Assembly: GCA_002419585.1 (NCBI GenBank)
Contig: DIGJ01000012.1
Location: 47,183-111,182 of the forward strand
DNA from: Lachnoclostridium sp. UBA5725
GTDB lineage: Bacteria; Bacillota; Clostridia; Lachnospirales; Lachnospiraceae
Direction: 5' to 3'
DNA: 64,000 nt
In this document: positions 25,343 through 34,209 of the stretch, piece by piece
How positions within the stretch are numbered: position 1 is the first letter of the stretch
How the letters are laid out: every line of letters begins with the position of its first letter
Position numbers and translations under genes: made by a program
The notes under the pieces: generated by a model
Databases searched by the model: none
What the model saw: the letters and a program-made list of their open reading frames with translations, nothing else
Told to the model about the DNA's origin: nothing

Positions 25343-26349
25343 AAATCATATCCTCCATCAAAACATTCGGTTACTATCGTTTCAAAATAATCAGGAAGCG
25401 GCGCTACCACCTTTTTTTCGGATAGCACTTCCCACTCACCTTCCATTTTCGGAAACACAAGCTCTGCTGCATGAAGTAGTTGATGCTTTAATTTGAAATT
25501 TTTACGAAAGTACTTATTTACCAGTACATCACCATATTTTCCATCTCCGATGATCGGATGTCCCACACTATGAAGATGTGCTCGAATCTGGTGTGATTTC
25601 CCGGTAATCAGTTTGACGCGCACTAACGTAAGTTCTCCATTGTTAAGGATTGGTTCATATTCTGTCTTTATATAATCTGCCCCTTCCACTTCTTCTTTAT
25701 GAATGGATACTTTGTTGTGATTATGATTTTTATACAAATAGCCTTCGATTCGCTCTTTTTTGTTGATAACACCTTTTACGATACAATAATAGTATTTATC
25801 TAGCGTACGTTCCTTAAAAGTGCGTCCCATCACCTGTAGACCTTCCATTGTCTTACCTGCTACGATAATACCACTTGTATTTCGGTCCAAACGGTTGCAA
25901 ATTCCTGGATGAAATCCTTTTAATTCTTCTTCTGTCAGTTCTCCATGTTGCAACAAATACTCTGTTATATATTCAACCAAAGAAACATCCTCCGGTTTCG
26001 CCTTTTGTGAAAGCATACCCGCTGGTTTATTGACAATCAAAACATGCTTGTTTTCTAAAAGAATTGATAATTCTACTGGTTCTTCATCCTTAAGATTCTC
26101 ACGCGCTACCTTACTTCCCGGTTTCTTTGCTTCACTGAATTTATCAATGGTTTCTTCTGCTAAAAACATCTTTATTTGATCACCGATTTCCAATCGTTCG
26201 GATCCCTCTGCTTTTTTCCCATTTAACGTAATATTTTTCTTACGCAGCATTTTGTATATAAAGCTTTTCGTTGCCTGATTTAAATATTTTCCTAAAAACT
26301 TATCGAAGCGTTGCCCTGCTTCTTTATCACCAATCGTTATTTCTTGCAT
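25315..26349 (-). CDS. RluC/RluD-family pseudouridine synthase
   Basis: 344-aa enzyme with an N-terminal S4 RNA-binding domain ('RFDKFLGKYLNQATKSFIYKMLR' in parts) and a pseudouridine synthase domain. The catalytic Asp is in NRLDRNTSGIIVAGKT; VRLKLITGKSHQIRAH-type motif and the terminal GDGKYGD segment follow. Target uridines in 23S rRNA are likely but cannot be assigned. Between the S4 and catalytic parts it has a basic insert (PGSKVARENLKDEE). It is coupled to recU by overlap. Distinct from the RsuA-type enzyme at 30 kb. Confidence 0.93.
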   Translation of the reverse strand: MQEITIGDKEAGQRFDKFLGKYLNQATKSFIYKMLRKKNITLNGKKAEGSERLEIGDQIKMFLAEETIDKFSEAKKPGSKVARENLKDEEPVELSILLENKHVLIVNKPAGMLSQKAKPEDVSLVEYITEYLLQHGELTEEELKGFHPGICNRLDRNTSGIIVAGKTMEGLQVMGRTFKERTLDKYYYCIVKGVINKKERIEGYLYKNHNHNKVSIHKEEVEGADYIKTEYEPILNNGELTLVRVKLITGKSHQIRAHLHSVGHPIIGDGKYGDVLVNKYFRKNFKLKHQLLHAAELVFPKMEGEWEVLSEKKVVAPLPDYFETIVTECFDGGYDLCRHGIQEG

Positions 26350-26385
26350 AACGGTCTCCTTTATCTGTTTCTTTGTCTTTCTTCT

Positions 26386-26949
26386 TTATACCATCAAAGA
26401 ATAAAGATATGCTAACACTCTTTCTTCTTCCTCGGTATTGGTTTCTTTTTCCTCAATTGTTTGTAATGTTTTAAGAAAGTTTTCTTTGCTATCTATAATT
26501 TTTACAGTATATCCCGTTCCCCAGTTTCGAACACCTTTTTCCAGATAATCCTGTACATCTTTCACTCCATGCTTCGATTTCCCAATAAGTCCATAAACGC
26601 ATCCATTTCCAACATAGATAAAATCAAGATTCATTGCTCGCTGGGTTGATGTGATTACAAGGTCCGAAAGCAGGGTTCCACTCTTTATCGTACTTTTGAT
26701 TTCATTGTAGCGTGCCCGATCCGGTGTATGGTATGGATACAGCAATATAAATGTTGTCAGAAAATTTGCACCTGGCAACACCATTAAAATTCCAAGTACC
26801 AGGCAAATCTCACTTTGCTTCATTCCATTTACAACAAATCCAATTCCGTAGATGGAAAATCCAATCAATACCATTAAAATCGTCAAACCTAATTTTTGTT
26901 GCTTACGTTTCTTAATATACCCATATTCCCCTTTTTTGCATTGAAACAT
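26386..26949 (-). CDS. Two-span membrane protein, unknown
   Basis: 187-aa protein not assigned to a named family. A short basic N-terminus is followed by two hydrophobic segments (about residues 21-42 and 49-72), then a soluble ~110-residue domain ('LVITSTQRAMNLDFIYVGNG', 'LIGKSKHGVKDVQDYLEKG') with mixed alpha/beta character and a Glu-rich stretch before the C-terminus. GGGAGG lies 7 nt before the ATG. It precedes the pseudouridine synthase gene by about 36 nt and probably shares its transcript. No catalytic motif was recognised. Confidence 0.75.
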   Translation of the reverse strand: MFQCKKGEYGYIKKRKQQKLGLTILMVLIGFSIYGIGFVVNGMKQSEICLVLGILMVLPGANFLTTFILLYPYHTPDRARYNEIKSTIKSGTLLSDLVITSTQRAMNLDFIYVGNGCVYGLIGKSKHGVKDVQDYLEKGVRNWGTGYTVKIIDSKENFLKTLQTIEEKETNTEEEERVLAYLYSLMV

Positions 26950-27135
26950 TTGCTATCCTCCCGCACACTATCTACGTTTTTTATATGTCTATCACGTATT
27001 TTATTGTCTACTTATTTATTACTTAAGTTTTGCTAGCTACGTATTCACTATCAACGTTTTTAGATTTTTAATTTTACTTTTTACGAATTTAACTTTTTAC
27101 ATATTTTGTTACCAACGTTTTTTCTTTTTTTTTGA
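26950..27135. repeat. T-rich spacer with degenerate short-period repeats
   Basis: The spacer between the two-span membrane gene and ygiQ contains many imperfect versions of a TCTACGTTTTT / TATCAACGTTTTT motif about 15-25 bp apart. No gene or terminator was found in it. Confidence 0.4.
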
Positions 27136-29334
27136 CTACCACTTCGTTATTTCCTGTGGCCTATATTTTGATTGTGCGCATTTTTTTGGAGCATTCTTTA
27201 AATTTGGAGCGTTCTTTGGATTTGGCGCATTCCTTTTTCCCTGATCACCGTTTCTGTTCTTGGAATTTGCTTGGCTTTTTGAATTTCTATCACTCTTTGC
27301 ATACCTATCGTTCTTTGAATTCTTTTCATACTTAGAATTTTTTTCATATTTAGAATTCTTTTCATATTTGGAATTCTTTTCGTTCTTTGCGTTCTTTTCA
27401 TGCTTAGAATTCTTATCGTTCTTTGCGTTCTTTTCATACTTGGAATTCTTTTCTTTTTTGTTGTTATTTACACTCCGCTCATTCTTTTGATTTTGTCCAT
27501 TTTGACTTTTTGAACTTTTATAATTTGGCGTATGAACTAATTTTCTAGGTAGAATCAAGCATTCTTTACCAAATCCGATTAGATCTTCCCGCTTTGCAAG
27601 CTTTAGTGCTTCATAAACCAAATAATAATTATCCGGATTACGATATTGGATGAGCGCACGTTGCATTTCTTTTTCCTTATGGCTCTTCGGTACGTATACT
27701 TCCTCCATGGTGCGAGGATCAAGTCCTGTGTAGTACATACAGGTAGAAATGGTTGCTGGTGTTGGATAAAAATCTTGCACCTGTTCTGGCATGTAGCCCA
27801 AATCTCTGACATATTCGGCGAGTAATACCGCTTCCTTCAGTGTCGAACCTGGATGGGAGGACATTAAATATGGGACAACGTACTGATTCATACCTAACTT
27901 ATCATTTACGTTTTCATACTGCTGTATAAATGATTCATACACGGATTTTTCTGGTTTTCCCATACGCTTTAATACGGAATCACTAATATGTTCCGGTGCT
28001 ACCCTTAACTGTCCACTTACGTGATATTCGCACAGTTCATGTATAAAAGTTGGATCCTTGTCCGCCATTAAATAATCAAATCGAATACCCGAACGAATAA
28101 ATACCTTTTTTACTTTTGGAAGTTTGCGTAATTTTCGAAGAAGTTCCAAGTAATCCTTATGATCCACTTTCAGATTTTTACAAGGTGTTGGGAAGAGACA
28201 CTGTTTGTTTGTACAAACTCCCTTCCTCCATTGCTTTTCACAGGAACTATGACGAAAGTTCGCGGTCGGTCCTCCCACATCATTGATATATCCTTTAAAA
28301 TCTTTCTGATTTGTCAGTTTTTTCGCTTCTTCCAAGATAGACTCATGGCTTCTAGTCTGCACGATTCGTCCCTGATGAAACGTAAGGGCACAAAAACTGC
28401 AGCCTCCAAAACAGCCGCGGTTACTAGTCAAACTAAAATTAAGTTCCTTTATCGCAGGTACGCCATCAAGCTTTTCATAAGATGGATGATAAGTTCCCAT
28501 AAATGGAAGCGCATAAACATCATCCATTTCCTGCGTAATAAGAGGCTTTGATGGTGGATTTTGTACGATATATTCTGTCTCTTTATATTTTTCAACAAGT
28601 CGCTTCCCAGAAAACGGGTCGGTATTGATATACTGCGTATAAAAGCTTCTGGCAAATGCTGTTTTATCTGCTTTGATTTCTTCAAAACTTGGTAGTATCG
28701 TTGCATCATATACACTATCTAAGCTGCGCGCTTTATAAACCGTACCTTCGATAAATGTAATGTCAGAAATCGCAATTCCACTATTTAGTGCGTCTGCAAT
28801 TGCCACAATGGATTTTTCACCCATACCATAGGAAATCAAATCAGCACTGGAATCGAGAAGAATGGAACGTTTTACGGAATCACTCCAATAGTCGTAATGT
28901 GCAAGACGACGCAAACTTGCCTCGATACCACCGATGATAATTGGTACATTCTTATAGACCTTACGTATTAAATTACCATAGCAGACCGTAGCACGGTCTG
29001 GACGTTTTCCCATGACACCACCTGGTGTATAGGCATCTTGCTTTCGATGCTTCTTATTTACGGTATAGTGATTTACCATAGTATCCATATTACCCGCAGA
29101 AACTAAAAATCCCAGACGTGGCTTTCCAAAGACAGCAATACTCTCTTCGTTCTTCCAATCTGGTTGCGAAATAATACCCACTTTATATCCTTGACTTTCT
29201 AAAACTCTACTAATAATAGCAGGGCCAAACGAATGATGGTCTACATATGCATCACCGATTACATACGCAAAGTCGACCTCATCCCAGCCCCTCTTTTTCA
29301 TATCTTCTTTATTTATTGGTAAAAAATCGTTCAT
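27136..29334 (-). CDS. YgiQ-family radical SAM protein with repetitive basic tail
   Basis: 732-aa protein. The N-terminal B12-binding-like half ('VDFAYVIGDAYVDHHSFG', 'GGIEASLRRLAHYDYWSDSVKRSILLDS' in parts) and the radical SAM cluster CFGGCSFCAL near residue 310 define the YgiQ/UPF0313 family, whose substrate is unknown. Other motifs are 'DVGGPTANFRHSSC' and APEHISD. The last ~120 residues are a low-complexity Lys/Asn/Ser/Tyr tail built on repeats of KNSKYE, ending in a basic NAPNPKNAPNLKNAPKK stretch. Such tails may bind RNA. The start at 29334 follows GGAG 6 nt upstream; a 12-nt longer version is less likely. Confidence 0.92.
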   Translation of the reverse strand: MNDFLPINKEDMKKRGWDEVDFAYVIGDAYVDHHSFGPAIISRVLESQGYKVGIISQPDWKNEESIAVFGKPRLGFLVSAGNMDTMVNHYTVNKKHRKQDAYTPGGVMGKRPDRATVCYGNLIRKVYKNVPIIIGGIEASLRRLAHYDYWSDSVKRSILLDSSADLISYGMGEKSIVAIADALNSGIAISDITFIEGTVYKARSLDSVYDATILPSFEEIKADKTAFARSFYTQYINTDPFSGKRLVEKYKETEYIVQNPPSKPLITQEMDDVYALPFMGTYHPSYEKLDGVPAIKELNFSLTSNRGCFGGCSFCALTFHQGRIVQTRSHESILEEAKKLTNQKDFKGYINDVGGPTANFRHSSCEKQWRKGVCTNKQCLFPTPCKNLKVDHKDYLELLRKLRKLPKVKKVFIRSGIRFDYLMADKDPTFIHELCEYHVSGQLRVAPEHISDSVLKRMGKPEKSVYESFIQQYENVNDKLGMNQYVVPYLMSSHPGSTLKEAVLLAEYVRDLGYMPEQVQDFYPTPATISTCMYYTGLDPRTMEEVYVPKSHKEKEMQRALIQYRNPDNYYLVYEALKLAKREDLIGFGKECLILPRKLVHTPNYKSSKSQNGQNQKNERSVNNNKKEKNSKYEKNAKNDKNSKHEKNAKNEKNSKYEKNSKYEKNSKYEKNSKNDRYAKSDRNSKSQANSKNRNGDQGKRNAPNPKNAPNLKNAPKKCAQSKYRPQEITKW
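27300..27470. repeat. In-frame 18-bp tandem repeats in the ygiQ tail
   Basis: About nine imperfect copies of an 18-bp unit (plus-strand GAATTCTTTTCATACTTA) encode KNSKYE/KNAKNE-type hexapeptides on the minus strand. The repeat keeps the frame and expands the basic tail of the YgiQ protein. Confidence 0.88.
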
Positions 29335-29349
29335 TTTTTTCTCCATTTT

Positions 29350-29500
29350 CTAGATAACACAATCTACATGTACTACATATTCTGAATGTACTTCAGCACT
29401 GAATGCACTTCAGTACTGAATGCACTAAATTCACTAATTGAATAAATTCATTCCACTCATTCGATTCAATCGATTCATTAGATTGTATTATCCTTGTCTC
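29350..29500. repeat. Degenerate ~17-bp tandem repeats upstream of ygiQ
   Basis: CTGAATGCACTTCAGTA-like units recur with a 16-18-bp period between 29390 and 29430 and fade into TTCATT/GATTCA-rich sequence towards 29480. The stretch separates ygiQ from the HAD phosphatase gene and holds no gene. Confidence 0.65.
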
Positions 29501-29501
29501 T

Positions 29502-30149
29502 TTATATCAAGACTTCGCTAAAATCCCGAATATAGTAATCTGCAAGTACTCGTTTTTCATGATCATCCTCTTTTGAAAAATCATCATAAACCGCACATAC
29601 TTTCATGCTTGCATTTTTTCCTGCTTTGATTCCATTGATCACATCTTCAAATACAAGACAGCGCCCTGGATCTACTTCTAAATCCTTTGCCACTAAATGA
29701 TAAATGTCTGGTGCTGGTTTCCCTTTTTCCACTTCGCAGGATGTATGTATGGAATCAAAAAAATCTCCAACCTCGTAATTTGAAACAACCGCATTTACTA
29801 AATCTTTTGAATTGCTCGTTGCAATTCCCGTTTTAATGCGATGTTTCTTTAAGTATTTCAAAAATTCCAAAGCACCCTCCTTGAAAGGCACTTCATATCT
29901 ATATTTGTGGTAAGCCATTTCATTCCAAGTAGCCTTAATTTCGTCTAATGTATCAGTCAAATGAAAGCGATTTTTAAAGTAAACAGCAGTTTCCGAAAAA
30001 CTCATCCCTTCAATTTCTGACTGTAAGTTATCTGGTAGTTCCAAATCAAATTTTGAAAGATATTCGATATCAATCTGTTTCCACATCCACATCGAATCAA
30101 TCAAGGTTCCATCCAAATCAAATATTACTGCATCTATGTTCTTTAGCAT
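29502..30149 (-). CDS. HAD-superfamily hydrolase (beta-phosphoglucomutase / phosphatase-like)
   Basis: 215-aa HAD subfamily IA protein. Motif I is DLDGTLIDS (nucleophile Asp and acid/base Asp near residues 9-11), motif II GIATSNSK, motif III Lys in EKGKPAPDIYHL and motif IV VFEDVINGIKAGKNA. The alpha-helical cap follows motif I ('MWMWKQIDIEYLSKF'). Substrate cannot be told; sugar-phosphate phosphatases and beta-phosphoglucomutases are closest in style. AGGAG lies 5 nt before the ATG at 30149, and the start touches the end of the RsuA-type gene, so the two are translationally linked. Confidence 0.9.
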   Translation of the reverse strand: MLKNIDAVIFDLDGTLIDSMWMWKQIDIEYLSKFDLELPDNLQSEIEGMSFSETAVYFKNRFHLTDTLDEIKATWNEMAYHKYRYEVPFKEGALEFLKYLKKHRIKTGIATSNSKDLVNAVVSNYEVGDFFDSIHTSCEVEKGKPAPDIYHLVAKDLEVDPGRCLVFEDVINGIKAGKNASMKVCAVYDDFSKEDDHEKRVLADYYIRDFSEVLI

Positions 30150-30150
30150 A

Positions 30151-30873
30151 CTAACTCCTAGTCTTAAGTGCTTCAATTTCCGGTTCCGTAAGGAGACGAT
30201 ATTCTCCCAAATCAAGCATTTCATCCAAAACAAGTGATCCCATGGTCAAACGCTTTAAATATATTACCTTTTTATCTACTGCTTCAAACATTCGTTTTAT
30301 CTGATGAAATTTTCCTTCATAAATCGTAAGTAAAATCTCAGATATCTCATCGCTTTTTTGTATTACAAGGGTAGCTGGCTTTGTTTTAAGCCCCTCCTCG
30401 ATAAATACGCCTTCTTCAAATGCATCAATATCCGCTTTCGTAACTTTTCCTTCAACTCTAGCAAAATAGGTCTTTGCAACATGTTTTTTCGGACTTAATA
30501 GTTGATGTGCAAGATCTCCATCATTAGTAATTAAAAGTAGCCCTTCTGTATCCTTATCCAGTCTGCCAACTGGAAACAAGTCATTCCTTTTTGCATCTTT
30601 TAAAAGGTCTAAAACGGTTGATGCTTTTTTATCTCTTGTTGCTGTAATTACTCCGGCAGGTTTATTTAGCATAAAGTATTCATAGGATTGATAAGCAATT
30701 AAAGCATTATCACAAACAACCTTCATCTTCGAAAGTATTATTTTCGTTTCTGGTTTTTTCACCATTTCTCCATCCACAAAAACCTTACCTTTTCGAATGA
30801 TATCCTTCACTTCACTTCTCGTACCAATTCCCATGTCCGTCAAATATTTATCCAGACGTAAACTATCTGCCAT
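30151..30873 (-). CDS. RsuA/RluB-family pseudouridine synthase
   Basis: 240-aa enzyme: N-terminal S4 domain ('LRLDKYLTDMGIGTRSEVKDIIRKG' in parts) and a catalytic domain with GRLDKDTEGLLLITNDGDLAH, where the Asp is the nucleophile, and KFHQIKRMFEAV. Short RsuA-type members modify 16S rRNA U516 and RluB/RluF types modify 23S rRNA; the choice is open. The start at 30873 (MADSLRLDK) is preferred over one 15 nt upstream because GGTGA precedes it. It follows the small alarmone synthetase gene closely. Confidence 0.9.
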   Translation of the reverse strand: MADSLRLDKYLTDMGIGTRSEVKDIIRKGKVFVDGEMVKKPETKIILSKMKVVCDNALIAYQSYEYFMLNKPAGVITATRDKKASTVLDLLKDAKRNDLFPVGRLDKDTEGLLLITNDGDLAHQLLSPKKHVAKTYFARVEGKVTKADIDAFEEGVFIEEGLKTKPATLVIQKSDEISEILLTIYEGKFHQIKRMFEAVDKKVIYLKRLTMGSLVLDEMLDLGEYRLLTEPEIEALKTRS

Positions 30874-30891
30874 TCTATCACCGTTCATCTT

Positions 30892-31695
30892 TCAATTTAA
30901 ACTTTGTGCACGATAACCTTCTGCTATAATATCCAGCTGCTTGTTGAATCGTTCCAATTGGTCCACATCATCACTTTCATAAATGCGAAAAAATTCATCC
31001 TGTATCTTTACAACTTCTCTTTTATTTGATAACTTGTATAAATTTTGAATATTGTTAAGGATATCTGCTACGATATCTGCTTTTCTTCGAAATGAGTTCT
31101 GCGCATCCATGATTTCGCCCCGAACTTCTGACATTTCTTCGTCCAAAATAACAATCGCTTCTGCTGCTTTGGAAAGACGTTGTCTAATATGCGGAGGCAT
31201 ATTCTCTTTGTATTTGTACTGAAGCGAATGTTCCACTGTAGCCCAAAAATTCATGGCAAGCGTACGAATCTGTATCTCCACCTTGATTTCTTTTGGCCCA
31301 TTCATTGTTTGAACGGTATAGCTTATGATAATATGATAGCTTCGATATCCGCTTTCCTTTGCCTTGTTAATATAGTCTTTCTCTTCTATGATTCGCATAT
31401 CATTTCGCTTACGAATAATCTCAACGACACGATCGATATCTTCAACAAACTGGCAAATAATACGGATTCCTGCAATGTCATCCAGTTCTTCTTCAATATT
31501 TTCTAATTCTATTTGTTTTCTCTGCGCTTTTTCTAAGATACTGGAAATTTTTTTTACTCTTCCAGTTACTAATTCAATAGGTGAATAAGCATCTGCTTGT
31601 CGATGTTCCAAAATCATATGATTAAAATTCAACACCAATTCATCTACTGCCAATGCGTAGGGATCTAATATCTCTCTCCATAATTGTATTTCCAT
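30892..31695 (-). CDS. Small alarmone synthetase (RelA/SpoT-domain GTP pyrophosphokinase)
   Basis: 267-aa stand-alone (p)ppGpp synthetase of the YjbM/YwaC type. The RelA/SpoT synthetase domain covers about residues 45-190: RVKKISSILEKAQRK, DDIAGIRIICQFVEDI, GYRSYHIIISY and EIQIRTLAMNFWATVEHSLQYK, which include the GTP- and ATP-site residues. There is no HD hydrolase, TGS or ACT domain, so it should only synthesise alarmone. The C-terminal helices may mediate oligomerisation. It is first in a unit with the RsuA-type enzyme and HAD phosphatase; a TATACT -10-like box lies about 50 nt upstream. Confidence 0.93.
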   Translation of the reverse strand: MEIQLWREILDPYALAVDELVLNFNHMILEHRQADAYSPIELVTGRVKKISSILEKAQRKQIELENIEEELDDIAGIRIICQFVEDIDRVVEIIRKRNDMRIIEEKDYINKAKESGYRSYHIIISYTVQTMNGPKEIKVEIQIRTLAMNFWATVEHSLQYKYKENMPPHIRQRLSKAAEAIVILDEEMSEVRGEIMDAQNSFRRKADIVADILNNIQNLYKLSNKREVVKIQDEFFRIYESDDVDQLERFNKQLDIIAEGYRAQSLN

Positions 31696-31852
31696 TTTCT
31701 ACCCTCATTAATTTACATTATATGTTCCAATAACAAATTTATCAGCTATAAGTATACCATATTAAGGTATTTATGAAAAGGTTTTTCGCATTTTAGCTAC
31801 TATTGTTCTATTGTTTTGCTATTGTATAAATCCAATATTTGGGCAACAAAAT

Positions 31853-31895
31853 GGAGCTGTCACAATACATATCTCATTCGTATTATGACAACTCC
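31853..31895 (-). terminator. Terminator of rny
   Basis: GGAGCTGTCACAATAC (31853-31868) pairs with GTATTATGACAACTCC (31880-31895), with two mismatches, around an 11-nt loop. The minus-strand transcript continues ATTTTGTTG. It lies 34 nt beyond the rny stop. Confidence 0.85.
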
Positions 31896-31928
31896 AGTTA
31901 GTTTCTTATTCATCAGCATTAAACAAAA

Positions 31929-33482
31929 TTACTTAGCATAATCAATTACTCTTGACTCGCGAATAACATTTACCTTAACTTGACCCGGATATTCTAATTC
32001 GGATTCAATTTGCTTTGATATATCTCTTGCAAGTAATATCATTTCGGCATCCGTTACTTGATCTGGCATAACCATCACTCGTACTTCACGTCCGGCCTGA
32101 ATTGCAAAGGATTTATCAACTCCCTTAAAGCTGTTTGTAATATCTTCTAATTGTTTCAATCTGTTTGTATAAGTTTCCAGCGTTTCACGTCTTGCACCTG
32201 GTCTTGCAGCGGAAATCGTATCAGCTGCTTGTACAATACATGCAATCAGTGTTTCTGGTTCTACATCGCCATGATGAGCTTCTACTGCATTGATAATCAA
32301 TGGGGATTCTTTGTACTTTCTACATAAATCAGAACCAATTTGGATATGAGATCCTTCCATATCGTGATCGACTGATTTTCCAATGTCATGTAATAAACCA
32401 GCACGTTTTGCTAATCTTACATCAACACCAATCTCCCCAGCAAGTAATCCAGATAAATGAGCAACTTCGATGGAATGCTTTAATGCATTCTGACCATAAC
32501 TTGTTCTGAACTTCATTCTACCTAATAACTTAATGAGTTCTGGATGAATACTATGAACGCCAACTTCTAACGCTGCGGATTCACCTTCTTCACGAATCAT
32601 TGTTTCAACATCTTTTTGGGCTTTTTCTACCATTTCTTCAATTCTAGCTGGATGAATTCTTCCATCTACAATCAATTTTTCCAAAGCGATTCTTGCGACT
32701 TCTCTTCGGATCGGATCAAACCCAGAAAGAATAACTGCCTCTGGTGTATCATCAATAATTAAATCGACACCAGTGAGTGTTTCAAGAGTACGAATGTTTC
32801 TTCCCTCTCTACCTATGATTCTTCCTTTCATTTCGTCATTTGGCAATTGAACAACAGAGATTGTAGTTTCAGCTACATGATCTGCTGCACATTTTTGAAT
32901 TGCAGTAACAACATAGTCCTTTGCCTTTTTGTCTGCTTCTTCCTTGGCCTTGTTTTCAAGCTCTTTTACTAACATTGCGGTTTCATGCTTAACTTCATCT
33001 TCAACAGTTTTTAAAAGATAATCTTTTGCTTGTTCGGAGGTAAGTCCAGAAATTTTTTCCAGTTCTGCTACTCGTTGCTCTTCTAGATGGTCGACTTTTT
33101 CACGAACCTTTTCTAGTTCCGCTTCTTTGTTTGCAAGTTTGGATTCTTTCTTTTCAAGTGCTTCAGTTTTTCTATCTAAAGTTTCTTCCTTAGTTAGAAT
33201 ACGCTTTTCATAACGCTGAATTTCATTTCTACGTTCCTTGACTTCCTTCTCTAGCTCATTCTTTGTCTTAAGTGACTCTTCCTTTGCTTCAAGAAGCGCT
33301 TCTCTTTTCTTAGTTTCTGCTGTCTTAATAGCTTCATCTATGATTTCTCTTGCTTTGTTATCTGCGCTTCCAATCTTTTCTTCAACAACTTTGATACGAT
33401 AGGATATTGCAGCTTTCCAAGCAACAAAAGCGGTCACGGCCAATAAAACGACTACTATTACGATCCATTTTATATCTGGCAC
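31929..33482 (-). CDS. rny: Ribonuclease Y
   Basis: 517-aa membrane-anchored endoribonuclease that initiates mRNA decay in Firmicutes. It has an N-terminal span (residues ~5-25), a long coiled coil (about 30-200, rich in 'KKREALLEAKEE'-type heptads), a KH domain (GRIIGREGRNIRTLETLTG, DDTPEAVILSG) and an HD domain with LLHDIGKSVDHDMEGSH. The start is a GTG at 33482. The ribosome binding site AAGGAGGTG is followed by CTCCT, so AGGAG and CTCCT can form a 3-nt-loop hairpin over the site. It follows recX by about 110 nt. Confidence 0.97.
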   Translation of the reverse strand: MPDIKWIVIVVVLLAVTAFVAWKAAISYRIKVVEEKIGSADNKAREIIDEAIKTAETKKREALLEAKEESLKTKNELEKEVKERRNEIQRYEKRILTKEETLDRKTEALEKKESKLANKEAELEKVREKVDHLEEQRVAELEKISGLTSEQAKDYLLKTVEDEVKHETAMLVKELENKAKEEADKKAKDYVVTAIQKCAADHVAETTISVVQLPNDEMKGRIIGREGRNIRTLETLTGVDLIIDDTPEAVILSGFDPIRREVARIALEKLIVDGRIHPARIEEMVEKAQKDVETMIREEGESAALEVGVHSIHPELIKLLGRMKFRTSYGQNALKHSIEVAHLSGLLAGEIGVDVRLAKRAGLLHDIGKSVDHDMEGSHIQIGSDLCRKYKESPLIINAVEAHHGDVEPETLIACIVQAADTISAARPGARRETLETYTNRLKQLEDITNSFKGVDKSFAIQAGREVRVMVMPDQVTDAEMILLARDISKQIESELEYPGQVKVNVIRESRVIDYAK

Positions 33483-33594
33483 AGGAGCACCTCCTTATTT
33501 AGTTTTCATTGTACAAAATACAACAACTAAATTTTATACTTTTTTAATGACTCTGTCAAGTCTGCTCCACAAAATATAGTAATATTTCACAAGA

Positions 33595-34188
33595 CTACAA
33601 CAATAACTGTTGTCTGATATCCGATTCCTTGAATCCTTTTCGGAAAAGATACGATGCAATTTTTTGTTTTTCTTCATAAGTTAGCGCATCTACATCTTTT
33701 GTTTTTTTTGCAATTGCCTTTTTTATTGCCTCCTCATCCGATGGTAAAGATTTTGCAAGGTGTTCTTCAATCAGTTCACTATCCACGCCTTTTCTGCCTA
33801 GTTCCATTTTGATTTGTCGAATACTTTTATTTGATTTTTTATATGCTACATAATTTTCAACATAGCGAGCATCATTTAAATAATGGTAGGAATTGATATA
33901 ATCAATGACACGATCAGTCATATCGGGTGTAAAGTCACTCATTTTTAGCTTACTTCGTAATTCACCCTCCGTATAATCCATCCGTTTTAGAAGATTTAAC
34001 GCTTTTTGTTTTCCACGTTTAAAAATGGTATCTTCAAGGATTTCATAAAACAACTCTTCCGCTAATTCCATATCCTGTTCTAATTGATATCGTCGAATTT
34101 CACTTTCATAGAGGGAAAACGCGTATTCCTCATCCACATAAATGCGAAATAGCTTTCGATAGCCCTTTTCTATGCCTGTAATTATCAT
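33595..34188 (-). CDS. recX: Regulatory protein RecX
   Basis: 197-aa RecX, a modulator that binds along the RecA filament groove. It has three RecX-type three-helix repeats: 'ALNLLKRMDYTEGELRSKL', 'YVENYVAYKKSNKSIRQIKMELGRKGVDSELI' (in parts) and 'KIASYLFRKGFKESDIRQQL'. The N-terminal ~60 residues form the usual beta-rich extension seen in Firmicutes. It begins 22 nt after recA, so co-expression under the recA SOS promoter is expected. Confidence 0.94.
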   Translation of the reverse strand: MIITGIEKGYRKLFRIYVDEEYAFSLYESEIRRYQLEQDMELAEELFYEILEDTIFKRGKQKALNLLKRMDYTEGELRSKLKMSDFTPDMTDRVIDYINSYHYLNDARYVENYVAYKKSNKSIRQIKMELGRKGVDSELIEEHLAKSLPSDEEAIKKAIAKKTKDVDALTYEEKQKIASYLFRKGFKESDIRQQLLL

Positions 34189-34209
34189 TTATAGCCACTT
34201 TCTTTCTAC

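Noticed and set aside
27260..27490. Phe/Leu-rich plus-strand open frame (76 codons)
   Set aside because: It is the antisense shadow of the Lys/Glu-rich repeats in the YgiQ tail.
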